From Rhizobium sp. Q54 (GTDB lineage Bacteria > Pseudomonadota > Alphaproteobacteria > SHVZ01), in the NCBI GenBank assembly GCA_945871425.1, contig CAMBVS010000029.1:1-44232 (forward strand): a stretch of DNA of 44,232 nucleotides. The letters are read 5' to 3'. The position numbers and the translations under genes were made by a program. Below, in pieces: positions 37,182-44,232 of this stretch. The notes beneath the pieces were generated by a model. It worked only from the letters and a program-made list of their open reading frames with translations. It ran no database searches and was not told the DNA's origin. Position 1 is the first letter of the stretch, and the number at the start of each line of letters is the position of its first letter.

Positions 37182-38882
37182 GTGTTTGGATTCAGGCAGA
37201 AGACGTACGAGATCCAGGCGAGCCGGAATGGACGCTGGACCATCGAGCAGACTTCGCACGACCCCGCCGACGCCGAAGTCGCGGCGAAGGCGCTCCTGAA
37301 CAAGCTCAAAGACATCGAGGCGGTCCGCGTCGTGCTCGACAGCGCCAGCGGGAAGGTGCTGTTCGAGCAGAAGAAGCCGCAGACCAAGACCCCCGTCGTG
37401 GTGCCGCAGATCGAGGAAGCGCCGGTCTGCAAGAGCGCCGAGGATCTCTACGGCGCCGGCGGGCGCAAGGTGATGAACCGGCTGTTCCGCCAGTATCTCG
37501 ACAAGACCCTGCTGACGCCGACCGAGATCATGCACAACGGCCGCGAGATGAAGCGGGTGATGGATTTCGAATCCATCGTGCAGACCGCGATCGCGCGCGT
37601 CGCCGGCGTGCAGAAGGATTCCGAGGGCGGCGATGCCAAGAAGCGGACCGACGCGCTCTGGAGCATGGTCAACGGCATCAGCAAGCGCGCCACCGAGGCC
37701 GACAAGCTGAAGCTGCCGAACATCCGCGAGGTCGGGTTCGACGAGGCGGTCAAGTTCGTCTGCAAGACGGCGAAGCCGGAAGAGCTCAAGTTCATGCTCC
37801 GCTGCGTCTTCAGCCGCGAGCTGAGCCAGACGCGCTCCTGGTACGGCAAGTTGACGCAGGTTCTGGAGTGGAGCAACACCTCCCGCGAGGCCGCGGGGCT
37901 GGTGCTGCTCGACGACTTCATCTCCGACACGCTCTCAAGCGCGTCCCTGATCACCGACATCCTCGGCCAGCAGCCGAACCTCGCCGGCGCGCTGATCAAG
38001 CTGATCGACATCGCCGACGGCGAGTACAAGCCGGGCAAGGGGCAGTCGCCCGAGATGGCCGAGATCGAGGAGATGCTCTGCAAGCTGATGAAGAGCGGGC
38101 GCCTGCCGGCCAGCCGCGACTTCCTGCTGGAACGCGTCAGGAGCGAGCTTCGCACCTCAAACCCGCTCTCCAAGAACGATCCCGGCGCCGAGATCGAGCG
38201 CTGCTGCGACATCATCGACCGGGTGCTGCTCGACGGCGGCGTCGCCGGCGGAGCGGGAATGGCCGAGGCGCTGGTGCAGCGCGCGACCAACATCCTCAAC
38301 GTCGGCGGGGCGAACGGCCAGCGCGAAGGCGTGATCTGGGTGGTCCGCCGCGGGCCCTCGGCCCTCGCCATCGCCCACTTCCTGGTGGCGATCGCCGGCA
38401 GCCGGATCGCGCCGAACCTCGAGGATGTGCCGGCGATGCAGCTGGAGACGCTGGTCGGCGGCCTGAGCGAAGTCAGCGACCTGGTCGGCAGCGCCGGCAA
38501 TCCGATGGACCACATGCGAGCCGTCACCAGGCTCTACCGTGCGATCGAAGGCAGCCCCGGAATCGCGCCGGAATCGGCCGCAGCGATGAACAAGCGCCTC
38601 GACGAGCTGCTCTACGACTACGTGGTCAAGGGCAAGATCGTCGAGCAGATGGACAACCCGGGCTGGAAGCTGCACACGCGCGCGTTCCTCCTGATGCAGA
38701 TGTGCATGCCGGACGTGCTGCCGAACGGCAAGGCGATCATGGTCGCCCGCAAGGCGGTGGTGAGCCATCTCCGCCGGCCGAACTTCGAGGTCGAGCTGGT
38801 CGCCGGGACCACAGATCCCGACGAGCAGAAGAAGATCATCCTGCAGTGCCACCACCTGATGAAGGCGGGCGGATTCCGCTAG
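37182..38882 (+). CDS. Uncharacterised 566-residue protein, paralogue B
   Basis: Same length as paralogue A and alignable end to end without a gap; by eye roughly 70% identical. GTG start at 37182 preceded by GGAGGGG; an ATG four codons upstream (MEGR) is possible but breaks the match with A. The N-terminal domain (VFGFRQKTYEIQASRNGRWT) and the helical core are kept. Divergence is greatest at about residues 345-470, where A has GGAPGHRDAVAWMMLRGPSP and B has GGANGQREGVIWVVRRGPSA. The C-terminus is again almost unchanged (FEVELVAGTTDPDEQKKIIL). Cytoplasmic, function unknown. It ends 9 bp before the aminotransferase gene. High identity in separate blocks suggests selection on both copies rather than decay. 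Confidence 0.85.
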   Translation: MFGFRQKTYEIQASRNGRWTIEQTSHDPADAEVAAKALLNKLKDIEAVRVVLDSASGKVLFEQKKPQTKTPVVVPQIEEAPVCKSAEDLYGAGGRKVMNRLFRQYLDKTLLTPTEIMHNGREMKRVMDFESIVQTAIARVAGVQKDSEGGDAKKRTDALWSMVNGISKRATEADKLKLPNIREVGFDEAVKFVCKTAKPEELKFMLRCVFSRELSQTRSWYGKLTQVLEWSNTSREAAGLVLLDDFISDTLSSASLITDILGQQPNLAGALIKLIDIADGEYKPGKGQSPEMAEIEEMLCKLMKSGRLPASRDFLLERVRSELRTSNPLSKNDPGAEIERCCDIIDRVLLDGGVAGGAGMAEALVQRATNILNVGGANGQREGVIWVVRRGPSALAIAHFLVAIAGSRIAPNLEDVPAMQLETLVGGLSEVSDLVGSAGNPMDHMRAVTRLYRAIEGSPGIAPESAAAMNKRLDELLYDYVVKGKIVEQMDNPGWKLHTRAFLLMQMCMPDVLPNGKAIMVARKAVVSHLRRPNFEVELVAGTTDPDEQKKIILQCHHLMKAGGFR

Positions 38883-38891
38883 ACTGGCGGA

Positions 38892-39794
38892 ATGACACAT
38901 CCCCTCTGGCCCGAAGGGGCCGCCTATATCGACGGCCGCTACATGCCGATCGCGGACGCCGCGATCCCGATCACCGACTGGGGCTATCGCCGCTCAGATG
39001 TGACCTACGACGTGGTCAGCGTCTGGGGTGGGGCCTTCTTCCGCCTGGACGACCATCTCAAGCGCTTCCGCGCCTCGATGCGATCGCTCAGGCTCGACCC
39101 ACCCGAATCCGACGACGACATCCGGAGGGTGCTCGCCGAGTGCGTCCGCCGGACGGGCCTGCGCGAGGCCTATGTCGCGATGGACTGTCTGCGCGGCCGG
39201 CCGAAGCCGGACCTGCCCCGCCATCCGATCAACTGCCGCAACTACATCGCCGCCTTCGCCATCCCCTGGGTCTGGGTCATGTCCGAGGAGATGCAGGCGC
39301 GCGGCGCCCATCTGATCGTCGCCAAGACGCCGCGCATCGCCGATGACTCGGTCGATCCCAAGGTGAAGAACTTCCACTGGGGCGACCTGACCCGCGGCCT
39401 GTTCGAGGCTTCCGACCAGGGCGCCGACAACTGCGTGCTGCTCGACCGCGACGGCTTCGTCACCGAGGGGCCGGGCTTCAACGTCTTCGCGGTGACCAAC
39501 GGGGCGGTCACGACGTCCGACCACGGCGCGCTGGAAGGCATCACGCGGCTTTCTGTCCAGGAACTCTGCAAGGACGTCGGCATGCCCTTCGCCATCCGTC
39601 CGCTGCCGGTGGAGGAATTGCGCGAGGCCGACGAGATCTTCCTCGCGACGACGGCCGGCGGGATCATGCCCGCCTCCCGCATCGACGGCCGCATCATGGG
39701 CAACGACCGCCCCGGACCGATCTCGGCCAAGCTCCGCGAGACCTTCTGGGCGAAGCGCGAGGCCGGCTGGCACGCGACCCCGATCGAGTATTAG
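38892..39794 (+). CDS. Class IV aminotransferase, (R)-amine transaminase-like
   Basis: 300 residues, PLP fold-type IV. The PLP-binding Lys is in KVKNFHWGDLTRG near residue 159; FVTEGPGFNVFAV near 192 and LATTAGGIMPASRIDGR near 253-269 are the cofactor-phosphate loops. YRRSDVTYDVVSVWGGAFFR near 32-51 then LDDHLKRF resembles the HSDVTYTVFHVWNG..FRLDDHI segment of the Arthrobacter-type (R)-selective amine transaminases as I recall them, more than BCAT or D-alanine transaminase. So a ketone/amine substrate is plausible; branched-chain or D-amino-acid transamination remains possible. Stop overlaps that of the convergent serine hydrolase (TTAG, 39791-39794). Confidence 0.85.
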   Translation: MTHPLWPEGAAYIDGRYMPIADAAIPITDWGYRRSDVTYDVVSVWGGAFFRLDDHLKRFRASMRSLRLDPPESDDDIRRVLAECVRRTGLREAYVAMDCLRGRPKPDLPRHPINCRNYIAAFAIPWVWVMSEEMQARGAHLIVAKTPRIADDSVDPKVKNFHWGDLTRGLFEASDQGADNCVLLDRDGFVTEGPGFNVFAVTNGAVTTSDHGALEGITRLSVQELCKDVGMPFAIRPLPVEELREADEIFLATTAGGIMPASRIDGRIMGNDRPGPISAKLRETFWAKREAGWHATPIEY

Positions 39795-40981
39795 GACGTC
39801 GCCAGGAGTGCCCGGATCCGCTCGATCCCGCGCATGGTCAGCGCGATCCGGCCCTCGTCCATCGGCATCGCGTGCGAAGAGAGCTTGGCGATGACGATCT
39901 CGTTCCGGCGGTCGACGAACAGGTTCTGGCCGTTGACGCCCATGCCGAAGAGCAGCGGCGCCCCGCCGCTCGAAGATTGGCCGTTGAGCACGTACCATTT
40001 CGAGCGGTAGTGGATCGGCAGGCCCGCGTAGTAGGGCACGAAGTCACCCGCATCCCAGGCGGCCCGGTCGCCGTTCTTCTGGACATCCTCGATCCACGCC
40101 TCGGGGATGGCCTGGCGGGCGCCGCGCCGGCCGTCCTGGACGATGAGCTGGCCGACCCGGGCGAGGTCGCGCGCGGTCGCGCAGAAGCCGCCGGCGCAGC
40201 GGGGGGCGCCCAGGCGATCGACGGTGATGTAGGCGCTGCGCTCGGCCCCCAGCGGCTGCCAGAGGAGCCGGCTCATGAGGTCGGCATAGCGCTCGCCGGC
40301 CGCCCGCTCGATCGCCCAGCCGAGCAGGTCGGTGTTGGGCGAGACGTAGTGGAAGCGCCCGCCATGCGGCCCGTCTGACTCGGCCAGCGTCGGATAGAAG
40401 CTGCGGAGGTCGGACGCCGTCTCGCCCGGCTCCAGCGGGTTCCAGTTGGTCGCCTTGCGGTAGGCGATGATCGGCCCGGACGTCGCCAGGTAGTTCTCGT
40501 CGAACAGGATGCCGGCCCGCATGTCGAGGAGCTGGCGGATCGTGGCACCCTTATAGGCCGTAGCGGCGACCTCCGGGACATAGCGGGTGACCGGTGCCTC
40601 CAGGTCGAGCGTACCGCTGGCCGAGAGGATGCCGGCGAGGATTCCCAGCATCGACTTCGAGACCGACATCAGGATGTGCGGCGTGCCGGCGGTCATGCCG
40701 TTGGCATAGGCCTCGGCGACGATGCGGCCGCGGTGCAGGATCACCAGCCCGTCGGTGTCGGTCGCCACCAGGAAGCGGTGCAGGTCCATCTCGCCGTCGA
40801 TGCGAAGCCCGGCCAGGTCCATCGGCGCCGAGGGCAGGCGCCAGACCTGCTCGGGATCGTTGGCGATCTCGGCCGAGGGCACGATCTCGCGCACGTGCTG
40901 GAACGCCCAGCGGTTGAACGGCGCCGTCCGCCAGTTCGCCAGCGACACCTGGCTCTCTTGTGTCGGCGGAAATCCGTGCAT
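39791..40981 (-). CDS. Serine hydrolase, class C beta-lactamase-like
   Basis: 396 residues from ATG at 40981 (MHGFPPTQESQV); start uncertain because no ribosome site is clear and TTG or GTG starts further upstream are open. Catalytic motifs: MSVSKSMLG near residue 106 (SxxK) and HYVSPNTDLLGW near 212 (the Tyr of YxN). The third motif is HAMPMDE-type rather than KTG, as usual in EstB/6-aminohexanoate-hydrolase-like proteins, which these long proteins resemble. No signal peptide. Probably an esterase or amide hydrolase. It converges on the aminotransferase gene and is divergent from the monooxygenase-SDR pair. Confidence 0.82.
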   Translation of the reverse strand: MHGFPPTQESQVSLANWRTAPFNRWAFQHVREIVPSAEIANDPEQVWRLPSAPMDLAGLRIDGEMDLHRFLVATDTDGLVILHRGRIVAEAYANGMTAGTPHILMSVSKSMLGILAGILSASGTLDLEAPVTRYVPEVAATAYKGATIRQLLDMRAGILFDENYLATSGPIIAYRKATNWNPLEPGETASDLRSFYPTLAESDGPHGGRFHYVSPNTDLLGWAIERAAGERYADLMSRLLWQPLGAERSAYITVDRLGAPRCAGGFCATARDLARVGQLIVQDGRRGARQAIPEAWIEDVQKNGDRAAWDAGDFVPYYAGLPIHYRSKWYVLNGQSSSGGAPLLFGMGVNGQNLFVDRRNEIVIAKLSSHAMPMDEGRIALTMRGIERIRALLATS

Positions 40982-41095
40982 CAGCGGGGCGTCGGTCACC
41001 GGTTGCGTTCCTTGGATCGTCGAGGGAGGCTTAAGAGTCGCCTCGCGATCGGGTACGGTCAACGCACATCAGCCTGTTTAAGGGAGCCGACGCCC

Positions 41096-41395
41096 GTGAT
41101 CCATGTCCTCGCCATCATCACCACCAAGCCCGGCATGCGCGAAACCGTGCTCGACCTGTTCCACGCCAACATGCCGGCGGTCCATGCCGAGACGGGCTGC
41201 ATCGAATACGGGCCGGTGGTCGATACCGAGACCTCGCCCGCCAAGTTCGGCCCCGACACCTTCGTCGTGGTCGAGAAGTGGGCGACGCCGGCCGACTTGA
41301 AGGCCCATGCCGCCGCCCCGCACATGGCGGCCTATGCGGCGAAGGTGAAGGACATGGTGGCGAATCGCGCCATCCACGTGCTGTCGCCGGCATGA
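41096..41395 (+). CDS. Antibiotic biosynthesis monooxygenase (ABM) family protein
   Basis: 99 residues from GTG at 41096, following AAGGGAG. VLAIITTKPGMRETVLDLFH at the start, ETGCIEYGPVVDTETSP near 30 and FVVVEKWATPADLKAHAAAP then HM near 55-77 are the ferredoxin-like ABM pattern (quinol monooxygenase YgiN-like). Such small dimeric proteins oxidise quinols or act on polyketide-like aromatics without cofactor. Coupled to the SDR by an ATGA overlap, which points to a joint pathway. Confidence 0.88.
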   Translation: MIHVLAIITTKPGMRETVLDLFHANMPAVHAETGCIEYGPVVDTETSPAKFGPDTFVVVEKWATPADLKAHAAAPHMAAYAAKVKDMVANRAIHVLSPA

Positions 41396-42207
41396 CCGGC
41401 ACACCGCTGAAGGGCCAGGTGGCGCTGGTCACCGGCGCCGGCCGCGGCCTCGGCCGCGCCTTCGCCGAGACCCTGGCGAAGATGGGGACGTCCATCGCCG
41501 TCCACGGCATGCGCGAGCACGGCCCGGCCGAGTTCGGCGAGGGCACGACCCTGACCCAGACCGCGCGCGAGATCGGCGAGGCCTTCGGGGTGAAGACCGT
41601 GCGCCTCCTCGGCGACCTCACCCAGGCCGACCAGGTCGCCCGCGTCGTCGGCGAGGCCGAGCGGGGCTTAGGACCCATCGACATCCTGGTCCACAACGCC
41701 GGCGGCGACATCGCCGCGGCCGGAGGCAAGCCCGATCCCAACGACTGCGTCTTCATCAAGGAGATCGACGTCCGCGCCGTGATCGACCGCAACCTCTTGA
41801 GCACCATCTTCGTCTGCCAGGAGGTGGCAAAGGGGATGATGCAGCGCCGGCGCGGGCGCATCGTCACCTTGAGCTCGATCGGCGCCTATGTCGGCCGCGA
41901 CGTGGCGGCGATCTACGCCACGGCCAAGGCCGGCGTCGTCCACTACACCCGCTGCCTCGCCGCCCAGATGCGGCCCTACGACGTGACCGTGAACTCGATC
42001 GCCCCCGGCGGCACCCGCACCGGCCGCTTCCTCGGCACCGGCCAGGGCAGCGACCCCAGGCGCATGGTGACGGAAGGCACGCTCGACCGCATCGCCACCG
42101 TCGACGAGGTCGCCCGCACCGTCGCCTTCTTCGCCGGGCCCGAGGGCGCCTTCGTCACCGGCCAGACGCTGCGCGTCGACGGCGGCGGCCAGCTCTGGCC
42201 GGCGTGA
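41392..42207 (+). CDS. SDR family oxidoreductase
   Basis: 271 residues starting in the ATGA overlap at 41392. TGAGRGLG at 14-21 is the cofactor loop, HNAGGDIAAAGG near 100 the NAG strand, LSSIGAYVG near 162 contains the catalytic Ser, and IYATAKAG near 174 the Tyr-xxx-Lys. PGGTRTGRF after it is the post-strand loop. HG at the end of strand 2 (AVHGMREHG) suggests neither a clear NAD nor NADP choice. Probably acts with the upstream ABM protein in degradation or biosynthesis of an aromatic or hydroxylated compound. A palindromic element follows the stop codon. Confidence 0.88.
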   Translation: MTGTPLKGQVALVTGAGRGLGRAFAETLAKMGTSIAVHGMREHGPAEFGEGTTLTQTAREIGEAFGVKTVRLLGDLTQADQVARVVGEAERGLGPIDILVHNAGGDIAAAGGKPDPNDCVFIKEIDVRAVIDRNLLSTIFVCQEVAKGMMQRRRGRIVTLSSIGAYVGRDVAAIYATAKAGVVHYTRCLAAQMRPYDVTVNSIAPGGTRTGRFLGTGQGSDPRRMVTEGTLDRIATVDEVARTVAFFAGPEGAFVTGQTLRVDGGGQLWPA

Positions 42208-42225
42208 TGATGCGAGCGCGCTTCA

Positions 42226-42269
42226 TTCGGAACCCTCTCCCGCGTCATACGCAGGGGAGGGAGTCCGAA
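42226..42269. repeat. REP-like palindrome after the SDR gene
   Basis: TTCGGA (42226-42231) and TCCGAA (42264-42269) close an inverted repeat with inner CCCTCTCCCGCGT and ACGCAGGGGAGGG arms around CAT. The same C-run/G-run core occurs in the elements at 7894-7994 and 22477-22573. It follows the SDR stop by 18 bp and could also act in 3'-end formation, although no T tract follows. Confidence 0.65.
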
Positions 42270-42300
42270 CTGCGGTCGTCGGCTCCCGGTTGACCCGCCG

Positions 42301-42429
42301 ATGCCCAAGCTGACCCCCAGGCAGGTCCAGATCTTCGTCGTCATCGCCGCCATGGTCCTGGCGCCGATGATCGCCATGCTGGCGGTCGCCGCCGTCGTCC
42401 TGCTGGTCGACTTCATGGCGGGCGAATAG
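42301..42429 (+). CDS. 42-residue single-span membrane peptide
   Basis: Begins MPKLTPRQVQIFVVIAAMVL and continues APMIAMLAVAAVVLLVDFMA then GE. A polar, basic N-terminus precedes one long hydrophobic stretch (about residues 11-39), enough for one or two tightly packed helices, and a short acidic tail. Frame and composition are far from random, but the ribosome site is poor. A small inner-membrane protein of unknown function; no family recognised. Confidence 0.5.
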   Translation: MPKLTPRQVQIFVVIAAMVLAPMIAMLAVAAVVLLVDFMAGE

Positions 42430-42685
42430 CCGCTCCCGAAGCGGAACGAGGCCGGAGTCGCCCCTCGGGCAATGGGCCGTGAGCATCCTCGGAGGGTGAG
42501 CGGCGTTTTCTCGGCCCGCAGGCGCGCTCCGGCATCGCCCCGGTATTCGTTACGGAAGTATTAACCGCGGCGATGCTCCCGGCGCGCTCCGCCCGACCTA
42601 TACCTTCGTATGATCTCTTCGTGCCCGGCCCTGCCATATAACTGTCAAAGGCACTTCCACCAGACTTAGACCCCAGGAGCGATCC

Positions 42686-44232
42686 GTGTCCCTCAAGAAC
42701 CTGAAGATCCGCACGCAGCTCGGCCTCATCGCCGGGGTTGTGCTCACCGGCTACGCCGTCGTCGGCGGCCTCTACGAATACGGCCTGAACCAGCAATCCG
42801 CCTTCCGCGCCGAGCGGACCGCCGCCGACAAGGCGAGCGCCGTCGCCGCGACCGCCAACTACCAGTTCCTCGACACGCGCCGCCACGAGAAGGACTTCCT
42901 GGCGCGCAAGGACGACAAGTATGTGAAGTCCGTCAAGGACGCCGCCGGCGCGGTCCACAAGAGCCTGGACGCCCTCAAGGCGATGCCGGTACTCGCCGCC
43001 GATGTCGGAACCCTGGAGGAGATCGGCGCCAGCTTCACCCTCTACGAGAAGGCATTCGCCAAGGTCGTCGACCTCGCCCACAAGGCCGGCCTGAACGAGA
43101 CCGTCGGCCTGCAGGGCGCCATGCGCAAGGCCGTCCAGGAAGTCGAGAAGGTGGTCGGCGAAGCCGGCGAGGTCCGGCTCACCGCCGACATGCTGATGCT
43201 GCGCCGGAACGAGAAGGACTTCCTCGCCCGGTCGGCCGCGTCCTATGTCGAGACCTTCGCCAGGAACGAGAAGGTCCTCCTCGACCGTGTGGCCGCCGGC
43301 ACCCTGCCCGCTGCGACCAAGGAAAGGGTCGTGGCGCTCATGAAAGAGTATGGCGCCTCCTTCCGTAACCTCGCCGAGGTGTGGATGGCGATGCCGCAGG
43401 AGACTGCCGGCCTTTCCAGGGTCTTCGCCGAGGTCACCCCGAAGGTCGACGCTCTGATCGCCAAGCTCGAGGCGCAGGCCGCCAAGGCCGAGGCGGAGAG
43501 CCTCGCGATCGACGACCAGGTCGAGCGGACGATCATCATCGCCATCGGCGCCGCCACCCTTATCACCCTGCTCGCCTGTTTCCTCATCGGTCGCGCCATC
43601 ACGCGGCCCGTCGGCGCGATCACCGGCGCCATGCAGAAGCTGTCCACCGGCGCGCTCGACACCGAGGTGCCCGAGCGCGACCGCCGCAACGAGATCGGCG
43701 CGATGGCGGCGGCGCTGCAGGTGTTCAAGGACAACATGATCGAGGCCGAGCGTCTGCGTGCCGAGCAGCAGTCGGAGCAGCAGCGTCAGATCGACCGCGG
43801 CAAGACCATCGAGGCGACCGTGCTCGCCTTCGAGAAGTCGATCGGCGAGATCGTCGGCACCGTCGCCTCGGCCGCGACCGAGCTGCAGACGGCGGCGGGC
43901 AGCATGTCCGCGACGGCGGAGGAGACCAACCGGCAGGCGACCACGGTGGCGGCCGCCTCCGAACAGGCCTCGACCAACGTGCAGACGGTGTCCGCGGCGA
44001 CCGAGGAACTGTCGTCCTCGATCGGCGAGATCAGCCGCCAGGTGTCCGAGTCCTCCCGGATCTCCGGGCGTGCGGTCGAGGAGGCCGGGAAGGCCAATGT
44101 CACGGTCGAGAGCCTGGCCGTGGAGGCGCAGAAGATCGGCGAGGTGGTGAAGCTGATCAGCGACATCGCTTCCCAGACCAACCTGCTCGCCCTCAACGCC
44201 ACCATCGAGGCGGCGCGGGCGGGCGAGGCCGG
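42686..44232 (+). CDS. Methyl-accepting chemotaxis protein with HBM sensor domain (3' end beyond window)
   Basis: 515 residues visible from GTG at 42686 (CAGGAGC upstream); the frame is open at the window end. Transmembrane helix 1 lies about residues 9-28. The periplasmic region of about 250 residues is a helical bimodular (HBM) sensor, marked by [17 protein letters not shown] near 65 and [17 protein letters not shown] near 172, one for each helical bundle. Transmembrane helix 2 is about 281-301 ([20 protein letters not shown]), followed by a HAMP domain and the coiled-coil signalling region, cut at the hairpin tip ([20 protein letters not shown]). HBM receptors sense small organic acids or similar ligands. 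Confidence 0.95.
   Translation, partial: MSLKNLKIRTQLGLIAGVVLTGYAVVGGLYEYGLNQQSAFRAERTAADKASAVAATANYQFLDTRRHEKDFLARKDDKYVKSVKDAAGAVHKSLDALKAMPVLAADVGTLEEIGASFTLYEKAFAKVVDLAHKAGLNETVGLQGAMRKAVQEVEKVVGEAGEVRLTADMLMLRRNEKDFLARSAASYVETFARNEKVLLDRVAAGTLPAATKERVVALMKEYGASFRNLAEVWMAMPQETAGLSRVFAEVTPKVDALIAKLEAQAAKAEAESLAIDDQVERTIIIAIGAATLITLLACFLIGRAITRPVGAITGAMQKLSTGALDTEVPERDRRNEIGAMAAALQVFKDNMIEAERLRAEQQSEQQRQIDRGKTIEATVLAFEKSIGEIVGTVASAATELQTAAGSMSATAEETNRQATTVAAASEQASTNVQTVSAATEELSSSIGEISRQVSESSRISGRAVEEAGKANVTVESLAVEAQKIGEVVKLISDIASQTNLLALNATIEAARAGEA

Noticed and set aside
35228..38882. Phage or defence-system origin of the paralogue pair
   Set aside because: No ATPase, nuclease, helicase, TIR, reverse transcriptase or capsid motif, and no integrase or phage genes next to them; base composition matches the surroundings.

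Overview
The window is GC-rich, tightly packed bacterial chromosome, most likely from an alphaproteobacterium of the Rhodospirillales/Hyphomicrobiales type. The signs are a Ros/MucR zinc-finger regulator with a PAS_5-type protein, an alphaproteobacterial-length glnD beside murJ and trpS, an HBM-type chemoreceptor, and palindromic C/G-rich intergenic repeats. No tRNA, rRNA, CRISPR or complete phage was seen. The genus cannot be fixed from the sequence alone.

Layout. 1-140: tail of an IS481/IS3-like transposase and IS-end repeats. 179-4171: glycosyltransferase, two small membrane proteins, a lipoprotein, then a TetR/VOC divergent pair lying between a decayed copy of the trpS 3' end (2679-2726) and the real trpS. 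4177-10853: trpS, murJ and glnD on the minus strand, with an M19-type dipeptidase inserted on the plus strand. 10940-14700: SRPBCC remnant, ArsR regulator, DUF1428 protein, amidase, serine hydrolase. 14754-18051: orphan flagellar-rod-like protein, an archaeal-type S-adenosylmethionine synthetase, an N,N-dimethylformamidase small-subunit homologue, an isolated N-terminal piece of the large subunit, and an SDR. 18075-19114: MucR and PAS pair.

19201-25798 is a minus-strand operon with ATGA junctions at nearly every step: coxD (MoxR ATPase), coxE (VWA), split XdhC N and C proteins, a MoeA-like/MocA fusion, sufS and sufU. It reads as a maturation unit for a molybdenum hydroxylase, plausibly CO dehydrogenase-like, with its own cysteine desulfurase and scaffold. 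Directly upstream on the same strand (25924-29997) is a periplasmic copper operon (HMA protein, lipoprotein, TolC, multicopper oxidase, CusF, cupredoxin) behind a CueR-type promoter with a 19-bp spacer.

30166-35091: patatin-like phospholipase, pyroglutamyl peptidase, two tandem secreted six-cysteine proteins resembling SUEL/galactose-binding lectin domains, and a DUF938 methyltransferase. 35117-38882: two adjacent paralogues of exactly 566 residues each, of unknown function, each behind a conserved ~115-nt leader; this is the least explained locus in the window. 38892-44232: class IV aminotransferase resembling (R)-amine transaminases, serine hydrolase, ABM monooxygenase and SDR pair, a 42-residue membrane peptide, and a methyl-accepting chemotaxis protein cut by the window end.

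No gene-free stretch exceeds about 300 bases. The largest gaps (1744-1990, 10854-11141, 36929-37181, 42430-42685) hold promoters, a pseudogene remnant, a conserved leader and nothing recognisable, respectively.
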